From positions 1 through 45,982 of the forward strand of contig JAGPVP010000030.1 of the NCBI GenBank assembly GCA_018066965.1: a DNA stretch of 45,982 nt, in the 5' to 3' direction. The translations under genes and the position numbers were made by a program. Positions 1-7,548 of the stretch are shown here, piece after piece. Within the stretch, counting starts at the first letter, position 1. The number at the start of each line of letters is the position of its first letter. The notes under the pieces are model-generated. The model searched no databases, was not told the DNA's origin, and saw only the letters and a program-made list of their open reading frames with translations. The DNA comes from Zhongshania sp. (GTDB lineage Bacteria > Pseudomonadota > Gammaproteobacteria > Pseudomonadales > Spongiibacteraceae).

Positions 1-1
1 G

Positions 2-163
2 GTGGCATTTGCACGTTACAGTGCGAAAGAAGGGTGGACCGTTCAACGCATGCTGAGAGTGTTACAACTGAATCTGTTTGAGAGAAAGGCGCTGATAGAG
101 ATCTTTAATCCAAGTCCGCCGCTCAAACAAAAAGACCAACCCCAAATGAGGTTGGTCTTATGA
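2..163 (+). CDS. IS4-like transposase, C-terminal end only
   Basis: The reading frame is open from the window edge to a TGA at 161-163 and encodes 53 residues. It contains WTVQRMLRVLQLNLFERK, which resembles the C-terminal tail of IS4-family transposases, followed by a short hydrophilic tail. The catalytic part would lie to the left of the window, so I cannot say whether the element is intact. The next 1.5 kb holds only short, poorly supported ORFs, which suits the end of an insertion. I did not identify a terminal inverted repeat with confidence. The family assignment rests on resemblance of this short tail. Confidence 0.5.
   Translation: MAFARYSAKEGWTVQRMLRVLQLNLFERKALIEIFNPSPPLKQKDQPQMRLVL
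132..159. repeat. 10-bp hairpin overlapping the transposase stop
   Basis: AAGACCAACC at 132-141 and GGTTGGTCTT at 150-159 are perfectly complementary with an 8-nt loop. The hairpin overlaps the last codons of the transposase fragment. No T-run follows, so it may be a weak bidirectional terminator or part of the element end; I cannot tell which. Confidence 0.5.
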
Positions 164-457
164 CTGTCAAACTGTGGGACAGCAGTGGGGCAATTGGACC
201 CTTGGGCCTACCATAACTATTTCTCCCTGTTTTTCTTAACTCTATACGCTAGTTATTCTTATGCATAGAAATTTTTAAAAAAATTATCGCAGAATTGTAG
301 GGAGGTGTGACGAATAGCTTAGCTGATGTCTTGTTTTAGCGGATCTATATCAGTGTCAGCCTGTACGTTTAGATGGCGGCAAACAACAAGACGTTAGCTA
401 CGTAATAATTATTTCAACGGGCTAGCACGCAAGTGATTTAGTAATGAGGAGCGGACA

Positions 458-622
458 GTGTTAGATGTGAACCCTAGACAGGGCGTTATTGGTCATATTA
501 AAAAACCATCGATAATTAGCGCAAGAGAGAATTTTAAAGAGGTGTTCGATGAAGTGCTGGAGAAACTGATTCTCCCTAAATGGCCTTCACGACAATCATT
601 ACGTGTAAATAAGAGGGGTTAG
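458..622 (+). CDS. Possible small hypothetical protein, 54 aa
   Basis: A GTG start at 458 is preceded by AGGAG at 447-451 with 6 nt spacing, and the frame runs to TAG at 620-622. The product is basic at its C-terminus and has a helical-looking acidic middle (KEVFDEVLEKLIL). I recognise no family. It could be a gene remnant. The evidence is only the ribosome binding site and a sensible composition. Confidence 0.3.
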   Translation: MLDVNPRQGVIGHIKKPSIISARENFKEVFDEVLEKLILPKWPSRQSLRVNKRG

Positions 623-753
623 TCGTGTTCTTATTTTATACAAAGCAACACCTCACTCCAAATTGGAGTTTTAAATGCGGTCGATTGCGAATGCTGTAGA
701 TTATAAGTAGCATCTAAGTGAGTCGTAATCTATATAATTGAAGGAATTCGACG

Positions 754-855
754 ATGGTTTATATATTGTTCGGCGTTGTTATTATCTTGGCCACTATCTC
801 TATCCCACTAATTCTCTGCTGGAAAGCCGAAGCCATTATAAAAATGCTAAAGTAA
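754..855 (+). CDS. Small single-pass membrane peptide, 33 aa
   Basis: ATG at 754 follows AAGGAA at 741-746 with 7 nt spacing. The 33-residue product begins MVYILFGVVIILATISIPLI, a hydrophobic stretch of about 22 residues. It is followed by a short amphipathic tail with three lysines, CWKAEAIIKMLK. That is the layout of a small single-span inner-membrane protein with a cytoplasmic basic tail. Short toxic membrane peptides of type I toxin-antitoxin systems look similar, but I see no antisense RNA promoter that I would defend. Function is unknown. Confidence 0.42.
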   Translation: MVYILFGVVIILATISIPLILCWKAEAIIKMLK

Positions 856-1131
856 GCATGATGGCTCTAATATGGAAGTAGGTTTTCTTGTCTGCTCAGT
901 CTCGTGTGACCTGATGTAATGAAGGTGCAGTATCACTTAGGGCTTAATCTCTGACAGTTGTTATTGCACTATGTGTATATTGGCCGTTTGGCTCGTTAGT
1001 TCTTGGCAGTGTAAGGGGAATAACGTTATTCAATCACTCTTGAAAATTTGGCAGAAAGAATGGATCATAGTGCTGTTCGTTACAACACTTGTACGAGGCT
1101 AACGGGCCTACCACTCGTCAGCTAACTTGGC

Positions 1132-1209
1132 CAGGTCTACGCAGTAGACCTGTGCGTCTTCCCGACATCTTAGTTCCCCTGATTATAAATACATATTTAT
1201 AGTCAGGGG
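1132..1209. repeat. Two consecutive strong hairpins
   Basis: The first hairpin is CAGGTCTAC (1132-1140), loop GCA, GTAGACCTG (1144-1152), a perfect 9-bp stem. The second is CCCCTGATTATAAAT (1176-1190), loop ACAT, ATTTATAGTCAGGGG (1195-1209), a 15-bp stem with a single T-G wobble. No gene flanks them closely. They could be structured RNA, a terminator pair or remnants of a mobile-element end. Confidence 0.6.
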
Positions 1210-1460
1210 GCTGCGCCTATTAACTAAGTAATCGTAGCATTGACCATTTCAGTTTGAGCCTAATCCTTTTTCTCAATGGTAATCTCAAGCATTTTGCTAT
1301 TGCCAGCAAGCCATTATTGCACATATAAAGAACCAACGATGGGAGCAGTCCCGTCTTCCGGTACTTCTTTATAGCGAACACTATTGTTGATTTGCACTGA
1401 AATTTAAACCATTTATCGCCACAAATTGCAGAATGATATAACCCACTTCAACGCTCATAA

Positions 1461-1519
1461 GGGACGGGGTGTTAAATGACTTAAGGTTATAACAGTGGGT
1501 CACATTTCCGTACAACTGG
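1461..1519. repeat. Diverged dispersed repeat, copy A
   Basis: Aligned without gaps to 4791-4849, this 59-bp segment matches at 40 positions by hand count. The shared core includes GTGGGTCAC. On the minus strand both copies read a similar peptide around a VTH-x-Y-x-LKS pattern, which suggests two decayed copies of one coding fragment or element. Confidence 0.4.
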
Positions 1520-1734
1520 TGGGTTAAGTTGGGATGCAAACCTACAGGCAGCACATTTTATTAATGACGTGGCAATTTGACTTGGTCACCTAAAGCGCCT
1601 GCGCCTTCACCTCTACCTGATTTTCGAAAATTTGTCGCTTAATTTGACCTCTATTTCGGGCGTGTTACGGTAGCCCTCCATCGGCTGTATGGTGGCTATC
1701 TGGATGGTCAAGTGGGGATATATCGAGGTGGTAT

Positions 1735-1971
1735 GTGACTAAAATTATTCTAGATGAAGCCTTTGTTCTGGAATCAACAATTCGAGCAAAGGCAAGCGGG
1801 CGCAGTGTTGCTCAGCAAATTGAATACGATGCCAAGATCGGACGAATCGCTATTGATAATCCGGACCTGAGCTATGTGTTTATTAAAGAAGCATTGCTTG
1901 CTAAAGGTGAATTGGGCAGTGGTGAACTGACACCTTATTTAAGAAAAAAGAATAGGCCGTTGGATTCATGA
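1735..1971 (+). CDS. ParD-like antitoxin (PF11903-type), no toxin seen
   Basis: This 78-residue protein starts with GTG at 1735 behind a GAGGTGG box. It carries RSVAQQIEYDAKIGRIAIDN followed by PDLSYVFIKEALLAK. This pattern is typical of the ParD-like family of type II antitoxins: a short N-terminal strand (MTKIILDEAFVLES) that would form the ribbon of a ribbon-helix-helix fold, then helices ending in a toxin-binding tail. Such proteins bind their own promoter and neutralise a RelE/ParE-type toxin. The next gene, at 2160, is not a recognisable toxin, so this is an apparent orphan. The family call is from motif resemblance; the lack of a partner is directly seen. Confidence 0.65.
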   Translation: MTKIILDEAFVLESTIRAKASGRSVAQQIEYDAKIGRIAIDNPDLSYVFIKEALLAKGELGSGELTPYLRKKNRPLDS

Positions 1972-2159
1972 ATTGAGTTAAAGGCATAGGCTAAGTTGCT
2001 CGTGGCAGCTATGCCTAAGGGATACAATTTGTGATATTGATCGAGAAGTACTTGCCCGCTAAGTTCCGGTATTACTGACGTAGCGCCAAGATGCGCCCTG
2101 ATTTGACCTCCGTTTTTATTGAGTTACGTTGATATCTTCATAAACTAATGGAGATGATG

Positions 2160-2453
2160 ATGTTAGTAACTAGTTTGATTTGGCACATATACAAAAAGGG
2201 CATGAGTAGTGGCTTTGTTGAGATCGATCCTGGATATATGCTCCTAGATCAAGGTGAGGCAGCGGGCTACTATTATTCTGGCTGCTATTTTGACGAATTT
2301 GATTTTGAAGCCGCTCCATTATGGCTTGTGGAGAGAGCAATGAGCATGGAGCCGATCCCTATTCATAAAGCGAAAGACTTGTATATTGCTCTCTGCGAGT
2401 GGGTGCCAAACTTCCGAGCTCTAAATTTGGATCAACTGAGAGCATGGGAATGA
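2160..2453 (+). CDS. Hypothetical protein, 97 aa
   Basis: I do not recognise this protein. Its middle is rich in acidic and aromatic residues (GYYYSGCYFDEFDFEAAPLW), and it ends in a tryptophan-containing helical segment. There are four in-frame ATG codons between 2148 and 2160. I prefer the last because TGGAG at 2149-2153 sits 6 nt upstream of it, whereas the ATG at 2148 has no visible ribosome binding site. The longer form would have 101 residues. The gene lies between an antitoxin-like gene and a phosphoesterase gene, all on the plus strand, with a 36-nt gap to the latter. Confidence 0.5.
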   Translation: MLVTSLIWHIYKKGMSSGFVEIDPGYMLLDQGEAAGYYYSGCYFDEFDFEAAPLWLVERAMSMEPIPIHKAKDLYIALCEWVPNFRALNLDQLRAWE

Positions 2454-2489
2454 CGGTGCATAAAGGAATGTCGACAGTGGGGGGGACAA

Positions 2490-3239
2490 ATGAAACTATT
2501 AGTTTTAAGCGACCTTCATCTTGAATTTGAGCCAATCTGTATCCCTGATATAGATGCTGACGTGGTCATTCTCGCTGGCGATATTAATCTCAAAACCCGT
2601 GGCATTGAATGGGCAATAAAGACTTTTCCTAATACGCCTGTCGTAGCCGTGCTCGGAAATCATGAGTACTATGGCGAGAAATACCCAGGCCTCATAAATA
2701 AAGCAAAGCAGCTGGCTGCCGGAACACATGTCCACTTACTTGAGAATGACAGCATTGAAATAGATGGTGTTACATTCTTTGGCTGTACCCTGTGGACTGA
2801 TCTGAAGTTATTCGGTGATGCGCGGCTAGCGGGCTACTTTTGCCAGCAGGAAATGTCCGATTTCAAGAAGATCCGAGTTGAGCCAGGGTACTCGAAGCTT
2901 AATCCGGTGAGCATGACTGGCATACATAATCGCTCCATGGATTGGCTTAACAATGCCCTTTCAGAAAACGCGGGTAAGCAAAACATTGTAGTGACGCACC
3001 ATGCGCCATCGTTAAGATCGATAGCGCCAGCGCTATCTGAAGAACTCACTAGTGCTGCCTATGCCTCGCATCTCGATGGCATGATCGAAAGCCATGATAT
3101 TAAGGTCTGGGTGCACGGGCATGTCCACAATAGCTGTGACTACCAAATTGGAGATACGCGCGTTGTGTGCAATCCGCGCGGGTATAGTCCTGATTGGCTG
3201 AATCAGGATTTTGAAGATAATTTCATTGTGGAGATATGA
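2490..3239 (+). CDS. Calcineurin-like metallophosphoesterase, 249 aa
   Basis: This is a complete metallophosphoesterase of the calcineurin-like superfamily, which hydrolyses phosphomono- or diesters at a two-metal centre. The signature motifs appear in order: D8-L-H10, GD31, GNH58E, the THH pair at residues 169-171, and GHVH at 210-213. The length suits a single-domain cytosolic enzyme; no signal peptide is seen. A GGGGGG-containing ribosome binding site precedes the ATG. The true substrate cannot be told from sequence. It sits in the accessory zone and is convergent with the minus-strand gene ending at 3270. Confidence 0.85.
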   Translation: MKLLVLSDLHLEFEPICIPDIDADVVILAGDINLKTRGIEWAIKTFPNTPVVAVLGNHEYYGEKYPGLINKAKQLAAGTHVHLLENDSIEIDGVTFFGCTLWTDLKLFGDARLAGYFCQQEMSDFKKIRVEPGYSKLNPVSMTGIHNRSMDWLNNALSENAGKQNIVVTHHAPSLRSIAPALSEELTSAAYASHLDGMIESHDIKVWVHGHVHNSCDYQIGDTRVVCNPRGYSPDWLNQDFEDNFIVEI

Positions 3240-3269
3240 ATAGGGTGAGGGAGAACCTCGCTGATTTTT

Positions 3270-3506
3270 CTACGAAGTGGCTGAGTCATCGAAGTTATTC
3301 TTTGTGCCAAATACCTCATCCCAATCCACATTTCGATCTGGGGCAGGCAGTTGATCGCCTCTTGCGAAGTCGCCCCCGACTTGATGCTGTTTATTCATAT
3401 CGAAAAAATCGTTCCAGTGACCGCGTTTTTCCGTTGGATCTATAATAGGGTGATCGCTACTACCATCTATCTGAGTGCGTGTTTTATTATCGGTTGGTTC
3501 AGTCAT
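3270..3506 (-). CDS. Small acidic protein, possible antitoxin-like tail, 78 aa
   Basis: This frame begins 10 nt after the stop of the DUF1778 gene at 3517-3825, with GGAG just upstream of the ATG at 3504-3506. A longer frame reaches 3551 but would overlap the upstream gene and lacks such a site. The protein is hydrophilic and probably disordered. It carries two similar motifs, HWNDFFDM and DWDEVF, flanking a GDQLPAPDR stretch. That composition resembles the toxin-binding tails of AbrB/VapB-type antitoxins, but no DNA-binding domain is present. It could be a partner of the DUF1778 protein. Function is unknown. Confidence 0.45.
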   Translation of the reverse strand: MTEPTDNKTRTQIDGSSDHPIIDPTEKRGHWNDFFDMNKQHQVGGDFARGDQLPAPDRNVDWDEVFGTKNNFDDSATS

Positions 3507-3516
3507 GACGTCTCCG

Positions 3517-3825
3517 CTACTCTTTATGGTTGCCGGCTGAAGATGACTCATAGTAATTTTTTTCCCTGTGTCTAACAGCTGCTTTTTGCAGCGAATCGGA
3601 AACCGGAGGAGGGTTGTCTATGGCGGTGAGCATTTGTTCGGCACAGTTCATGGATAGTGTAATCTGCGTTGCCTGCTCGGTTACTGCCCGCGCCTTTGAC
3701 ACAGCGGCGTCTACAAAAAACTGGGAAACACTGCAGCCTGTTGATTCAGCTGCTGTCTGGATGAGTTGATATAAGTCTTTGCTTGCCCAAGCAACAAGTT
3801 GGATATCTCCCTTCTGCGTTTTCAT
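3517..3825 (-). CDS. DUF1778/TacA-like antitoxin, 102 aa
   Basis: The protein has the DUF1778 layout: a short N-terminal strand (DIQLVAWASKDLYQLI), then a helix-turn-helix-like segment AAESTGCSVSQFFVDAAVSKA, then a C-terminal stretch. Family members are ribbon-helix-helix antitoxins, usually encoded directly upstream of a GNAT-fold acetyltransferase toxin that acetylates aminoacyl-tRNA. Here the next minus-strand gene is a 78-residue protein with no GNAT features. GGGAG precedes the ATG with good spacing. The family call is moderately secure; that it acts as an antitoxin is inference. Confidence 0.6.
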   Translation of the reverse strand: MKTQKGDIQLVAWASKDLYQLIQTAAESTGCSVSQFFVDAAVSKARAVTEQATQITLSMNCAEQMLTAIDNPPPVSDSLQKAAVRHREKNYYESSSAGNHKE

Positions 3826-4165
3826 ATCATCTCCCTGTCTGTATTCGCGAATGATACCGGATGGGATGTTATTGTTTCATAATATTTGAAGGATGACATA
3901 TACGGGGTAATAGGTGCGCGACAAATCAACTATATATTCTTTGAAAAGTCGTATTATTGATAGCTCGTCGGATGCCGAGGAATTCTTCCGTTAAATTATC
4001 CTGAGAGTGCTTGGCAAAAGATTGTGTCATTTGAAATAGAAAATATTAGGTAATGCGCTAATTTGACGCTGCGCAAACCATAAATCCCTACATGTTTACT
4101 TAAAATCGGCTTGGTCACTCCTTATAATTCATTTTGATTCTACTGGGATAGTAAAAGATATTCTT

Positions 4166-4255
4166 TTATCGACGATTATTTCTTAGATGATTCACCGCTA
4201 GTGCTATAGCTATGGCGTCGTCTTGGGCATTATGAGCTTGGAGTTCGTCGGATTC
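4166..4255 (-). pseudogene. Scrap of a DnaQ-like exonuclease C-terminus
   Basis: The minus strand reads ESDELQAHNAQDDAIAIAL and then continues for about ten residues to a stop at 4166-4168. An H-x4-D arrangement followed by alanine-rich helix is the Exo III motif of DEDDh exonucleases such as DnaQ and RNase T. A stop codon (4256-4258) immediately precedes it, and no Exo I or II motif is visible upstream. I read this as the surviving 3' end of a deleted gene. The rest of 3826-4360 shows no gene. Confidence 0.33.
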
Positions 4256-4360
4256 TCAGAAATGGGCGCCTGTGTCTGCCACCGCTGACTTTTGAGGAGG
4301 GGCTATAAGCGTTTGCTGGGCGTACGTTTACAATGGATCGAAGTTCTCAATAGCAATCAT

Positions 4361-4639
4361 CTATCTCCGAACCAGCGGTTCGTCGGCCATCAGGTCTCGT
4401 AACCCATTGGTTGGCTTGGCTGGAGACATTAGTGCATCGAGTAATGCGCCATGAGCTTCACTTTTCAAGGTGAGTCGGCTGTATTGCTCCATCACCTCGC
4501 GGGTTCGCGCTTCTGCGCTGGCGAGTACAAAACTGGTAAGATCTTGTCCAGATATTTGAGCAGCCTTTTGCAGGTACGCTTTTACAGAGCTTGAAGTTTT
4601 GAGCTCGATGCGGGCATCTTTCAGTGCGGCAGACTTCAT
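4361..4639 (-). CDS. DUF1778/TacA-like antitoxin, 92 aa
   Basis: This protein has the clearest DUF1778 features of the window. A basic strand ARIELKTSSSVKAYLQKAAQ leads into ISGQDLTSFVLASAEARTRE, and the C-terminal part ends with LLDALMSPAKPTNGLRDLM. In characterised TacA proteins that C-terminal region wraps the acetyltransferase toxin. Nothing like a GNAT toxin follows on the minus strand; 4361 down to 3826 contains only an exonuclease scrap. The ribosome binding site is weak. I infer an orphan antitoxin left after loss of its toxin, or one acting on a toxin elsewhere. Confidence 0.65.
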   Translation of the reverse strand: MKSAALKDARIELKTSSSVKAYLQKAAQISGQDLTSFVLASAEARTREVMEQYSRLTLKSEAHGALLDALMSPAKPTNGLRDLMADEPLVRR

Positions 4640-4790
4640 AATTGACCAAATTCATTAGATACGGATGATGTAAGTATAATATCATTCCTGAATCTGGGAG
4701 CGCAAAATAGGAATGTTGACCGTACGCCATTTCTGCGCATTTAGGCGGACTGATTCAGGCGCTTGGCTCTGGTGACGTACCGGTGGAAGA

Positions 4791-4849
4791 TGGACAAGTT
4801 GTTATTGGATTTAAGATGATAGTGGTGGGTCACTTTCCCATGTAATTGG
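4791..4849. repeat. Diverged dispersed repeat, copy B
   Basis: This is the second copy of the 59-bp segment at 1461-1519 (40 of 59 positions identical by hand count, no gaps). It ends within a few bases of the left limit of the IS6-family remnant, so it may mark the DNA into which that element inserted. Confidence 0.4.
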
Positions 4850-4851
4850 CG

Positions 4852-5250
4852 ACTCTGTGCTGTTTTGTCACCGCAAAGCGTGATCCCAAAGCTGCGGCGC
4901 GTTTCATTAACAAACCCATCAGCCGTAATGGTTAGTCTAGCATGATCAATATAGATAAAAGTGGAGCTAATAAAGCTGGGATCAATAGGTATAATAAAGA
5001 AAATTATCGACGAGTAAAAATCCGCCAATGCAAATATCTTAACAATGTTGTAGAGCAGGTGTTGCGGCAATCCGATCATCGCCGTGTAAAGCGAATAACA
5101 CGATCGATGCTAGCTTTTCAAAGCTTTCACTGCGCCCAAAGTACTTTTGCTGGAATTGAACAAGTTGCTATGTTAAAAAAAGGTCAAATGAAGAAAAATT
5201 TGACGGGCGAATTGACACCCGCTGTCCAATTTTACGCTTTAGCTGCGTAA
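4852..5250 (+). pseudogene. IS6-family transposase, truncated and interrupted
   Basis: In one frame the sequence reads TLCCFVTAKRDPKAAARFIN, meets an in-frame TAG at 4933-4935, and resumes with IDKSGANKAGINRYN and RQCKYLNNVVEQ. It then runs through RSMLAFQSFHCAQ to TPAVQFYALAA and a TAA. These are hallmarks of the C-terminal half of IS6-family DDE transposases. Compared with the usual NNVVEQDHR there is a 15-nt insertion (5059-5073, residues VLRQS) between Q and D, next to the catalytic glutamate region. Truncation, stop and insertion together make this a pseudogene. The ATG at 4942 is not a real start. Confidence 0.75.
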
Positions 5251-5290
5251 GCCGAAAACTGATTGTCGATTTTCTACGAAGAATACTATA

Positions 5291-5305
5291 TTTGCGACAG
5301 AACCC
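5291..5305. repeat. Right inverted repeat of the IS6-family remnant
   Basis: TTTGCGACAGAACCC lies 41 nt after the transposase stop, where the right end of an IS6-family element is expected. No matching left repeat occurs upstream. Confidence 0.6.
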
Positions 5306-5436
5306 TTTTATTTTGAGATTAAACATGACTACTAGATACGAGCATTGATACTATTGGATCTAATGAGTTTCCGGATTGGTCAAGTGTGACTAGATATTTC
5401 CAGTTCAAAATTGAAAGTTAGCCAGAAACAAATTCA

Positions 5437-6453
5437 TTATAATTTAACAATTAGCTTACCTGTATTTTCCCCGGAATAAAGCATTTTCAAAGCAGAGGGC
5501 GTAGAATCAAATCCTTCCACAATGTGCTCTTTAAATGTTATATCTCCATTGCCGATATGCTCTCCTAGGTATTCAGCTGCTTCTGCAGCTCTGTGCATAA
5601 AGCTAGAAATCAAAAATCCTTGCATTTTCGCCTCACGGATTAGTAGCATCCAGTGATTTTTTATAGGAGTGGATGGAGTTTCGCCAGTGTCATACCCAGA
5701 AACCGTACCGCAGGAAATTATTCGAGCTTTATTCGCAAGATTAGCAAGAGCGGAATCTAGCGTCGCGCCGCCGACATTGTCAAAATATATATCAATGCCT
5801 TCAGGAAAAAATGCGGCTAATTTTTCATCTAAGTCATCACATGTTTTGTAATTAATGGCTAAATCGTAACCACACTCATTTACAAGCCAATCACACTTCT
5901 CATCGGAACCGGCCAAGCCAACAACATAGCACCCGGAAAGTTTCGCAATTTGTCCTGCTATCGATCCTACTGCACCAGCAGCACCGGAAACCAAAACACG
6001 CTCACCGCTTTTTGGACATCCTATATCTAACATCCCAAAATACGCGGTATAACCCGTAGGTCCCAAAGCACCTAAAAAATAACTTAACGGAACTCCATGC
6101 ATCTCAGGTAATAACTGACAAAATCCATCCCCGCGCGAAACACTGTAATCTTCCCAAGCATTCATCCCCATGACATTTCTTCCGACTGGGAAGTCGGGAT
6201 TGTTAGATTTGATAATTTTAGCAAGAGTTACACTTCGCATTGGCTGGTCAAGAGTAAGAGGCTCAAGATAATTAGGGCCTTCATTCATCCATGTTCGCAT
6301 TGATGCATCAAGTGAGAAATACAAATTTTGTAATAGAATTTGTCCGTCATGTAAATCTGGTACTTCTGTTTTTGTCCTTCTAAAACAATTTTCATCAACG
6401 GCGCCTGTAGGGCGCTTAACAAACAACCATTGCCTATTACTAAAATTACTCAT
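5437..6453 (-). CDS. NADP-dependent MDR-family reductase (CurA/LTB4DH type), 338 aa
   Basis: This zinc-independent medium-chain reductase resembles curcumin/alkenal reductase (CurA) and leukotriene-B4 12-hydroxydehydrogenase, which reduce an activated C=C bond with NADPH. An N-terminal GroES-like domain contains VGRNVMGMNAWEDYSV and GALGPTGYTAYFG. The Rossmann part has SGAAGAVGSIAGQIAK around residues 155-170, and IDIYFDNVGG follows. No zinc-ligand cysteines are placed as in alcohol dehydrogenases. The length is normal for the family. It lies downstream of the MarR gene on the same strand with a 235-nt gap, so it may be controlled by it. A role in reducing an enone in the neighbouring pathway is inference. 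Confidence 0.88.
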   Translation of the reverse strand: MSNFSNRQWLFVKRPTGAVDENCFRRTKTEVPDLHDGQILLQNLYFSLDASMRTWMNEGPNYLEPLTLDQPMRSVTLAKIIKSNNPDFPVGRNVMGMNAWEDYSVSRGDGFCQLLPEMHGVPLSYFLGALGPTGYTAYFGMLDIGCPKSGERVLVSGAAGAVGSIAGQIAKLSGCYVVGLAGSDEKCDWLVNECGYDLAINYKTCDDLDEKLAAFFPEGIDIYFDNVGGATLDSALANLANKARIISCGTVSGYDTGETPSTPIKNHWMLLIREAKMQGFLISSFMHRAAEAAEYLGEHIGNGDITFKEHIVEGFDSTPSALKMLYSGENTGKLIVKL

Positions 6454-6688
6454 TCACGGAACCTATATAATAGATTGCAGGCCCAGTAGGGGTCATCCTA
6501 CAGATTTATAGTGCTTTGTGTTCGAAAAAATAATTCGCAGCTTCATATCCGAAATGCATCCAAAAACGAAAACCATTAATACGACAAAGACCTTTTCTAT
6601 TTTTAGGCAGTTAAAAAGCACTTTTTAGTCGGCCGAAGCATGATATAAGTTACATGTGAATGAAGTCGGGCCGTTGAAAGCTCGGATC

Positions 6689-7222
6689 TTATGCGCCAAA
6701 GCTCCCATCTCGAGATTTATCATCCAGCACCAATATTAGCTGACCAAGCAGACTCTCAAGCTCTTGTAGTTGACGTGAAGAAAATTTTTCCATCATAGAC
6801 TTAGTTTCGGGCCCTATGGTGCTGTTGGTGCAAAGCTTTACGCAATCACGGCCTGATTTTGTAATTGTTATATCGTGCCTCCGAGCATCCATGCTGTTCT
6901 TCTTTTTTTTGATCAGCTTCTTTAGAAGTAGTAACTCCAGAATTCGTGTAGTGTTAGCTTTAGTTTGCCCAACTAATTCGGATAGTACGCCCGGCGAGGA
7001 TGTGCCTCCGTCACATACATCCAATACAGCCAGCATGTGGTATTCACTTGCGCTGATTGAATATGCGGAAAGCATTCTCGTAAAGCAGGTATCAAGTAAT
7101 CTATCCGCTAACCTCAATAGGAGTAACGGCCTAATCTCATTACTTGGATAGCCTTCTAGCTCCGCAGTCAATCTATCTGAGCTTCTGTTTATATCATTTA
7201 GTCGCTGTCTACCACTTGTCAA
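6689..7222 (-). CDS. MarR-family transcriptional regulator, 177 aa
   Basis: The central part is a winged helix of the MarR type. SPGVLSELVGQTKANTTRIL is the helix-turn-helix, and the wing carries MDARRHDITIT with the conserved D-x-R-R. N- and C-terminal helices would form the dimer interface. The only in-frame start is a TTG at 7220-7222 with AGGGTG upstream. A long palindrome at 7249-7288 overlaps the probable promoter (-35 TTGTAC at 7272-7277 and -10 TATTAT at 7245-7250 on the minus strand), which strongly suggests autoregulation. MarR proteins typically respond to aromatic or lipophilic ligands; the ligand here is unknown. Confidence 0.85.
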   Translation of the reverse strand: MTSGRQRLNDINRSSDRLTAELEGYPSNEIRPLLLLRLADRLLDTCFTRMLSAYSISASEYHMLAVLDVCDGGTSSPGVLSELVGQTKANTTRILELLLLKKLIKKKKNSMDARRHDITITKSGRDCVKLCTNSTIGPETKSMMEKFSSRQLQELESLLGQLILVLDDKSRDGSFGA

Positions 7223-7248
7223 TTGGATTCACCCTGGAAATAGTATAA

Positions 7249-7288
7249 TAATATCTTAGTTGTACTACCTTGTACAACTAAGATATTA
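7249..7288. promoter_or_regulatory. Perfect 17-bp-arm palindrome, likely MarR operator
   Basis: TAATATCTTAGTTGTAC (7249-7265) and GTACAACTAAGATATTA (7272-7288) are exact reverse complements around the 6-nt spacer TACCTT. The site sits 27-66 nt upstream of the MarR start codon and covers the spacer of its likely promoter. The arms are longer than a minimal MarR site, so two dimers or a transcript hairpin are possible. Confidence 0.75.
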
Positions 7289-7548
7289 GTTTTATATAGA
7301 GTCCCGTTGTCCGCGCGTTGTAGGGTAGGTTAAGGTCGTTATTTTTAGTTTAAAATCTACGCCATATCTCTCAGAGTAAGCCTCGGTATGCTCCATCTGC
7401 GGTATACATCCCAGTACTACCAGCTGCTTCGTAAAGGCTAGTCTATTCGGGGTGTTGTTCAAATTCTCGGTTCATAGCGCGTCATAATAGTGAAATGATG
7501 CCTATGAACCAAGCGATTGAGGTAACGCCTATGGATTGCGCTCGTCGA

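Larger units (their letters stand above)
164..1734. other. Gene-poor accessory stretch
   Basis: No ORF here looks like a recognised gene. It holds two short ORFs with plausible ribosome binding sites (458-622 and 754-855), two strong hairpins at 1132-1209 and one copy of a diverged dispersed repeat at 1461-1519, each listed separately. The rest is AT-rich sequence without recognisable content. The texture is that of an eroded insertion hot spot. Confidence 0.6.
4852..5305 (+). mobile_element. Decayed IS6-family insertion sequence, right part
   Basis: The segment holds the C-terminal part of an IS6-family transposase and, at 5291-5305, TTTGCGACAGAACCC. This reads GGGTTCTGTCGCAAA from outside inward, close to the terminal inverted repeats known for the IS6/IS257 group. 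The left part of the element, including the left repeat and the N-terminal catalytic region, is missing. The copy cannot transpose by itself. Confidence 0.7.

Noticed and set aside
1080..1560. Integron attC-like sites
   Set aside because: I looked for paired R and L boxes (GTTRRRY and its complement) around the hairpins and the repeat. Some GTTA-like words occur, but no complete attC layout is convincing and no integrase is present.
4741..5079. Minus-strand frame of 112 codons
   Set aside because: Most of it is antisense to the IS6-family transposase remnant. Only its last part corresponds to the dispersed repeat.
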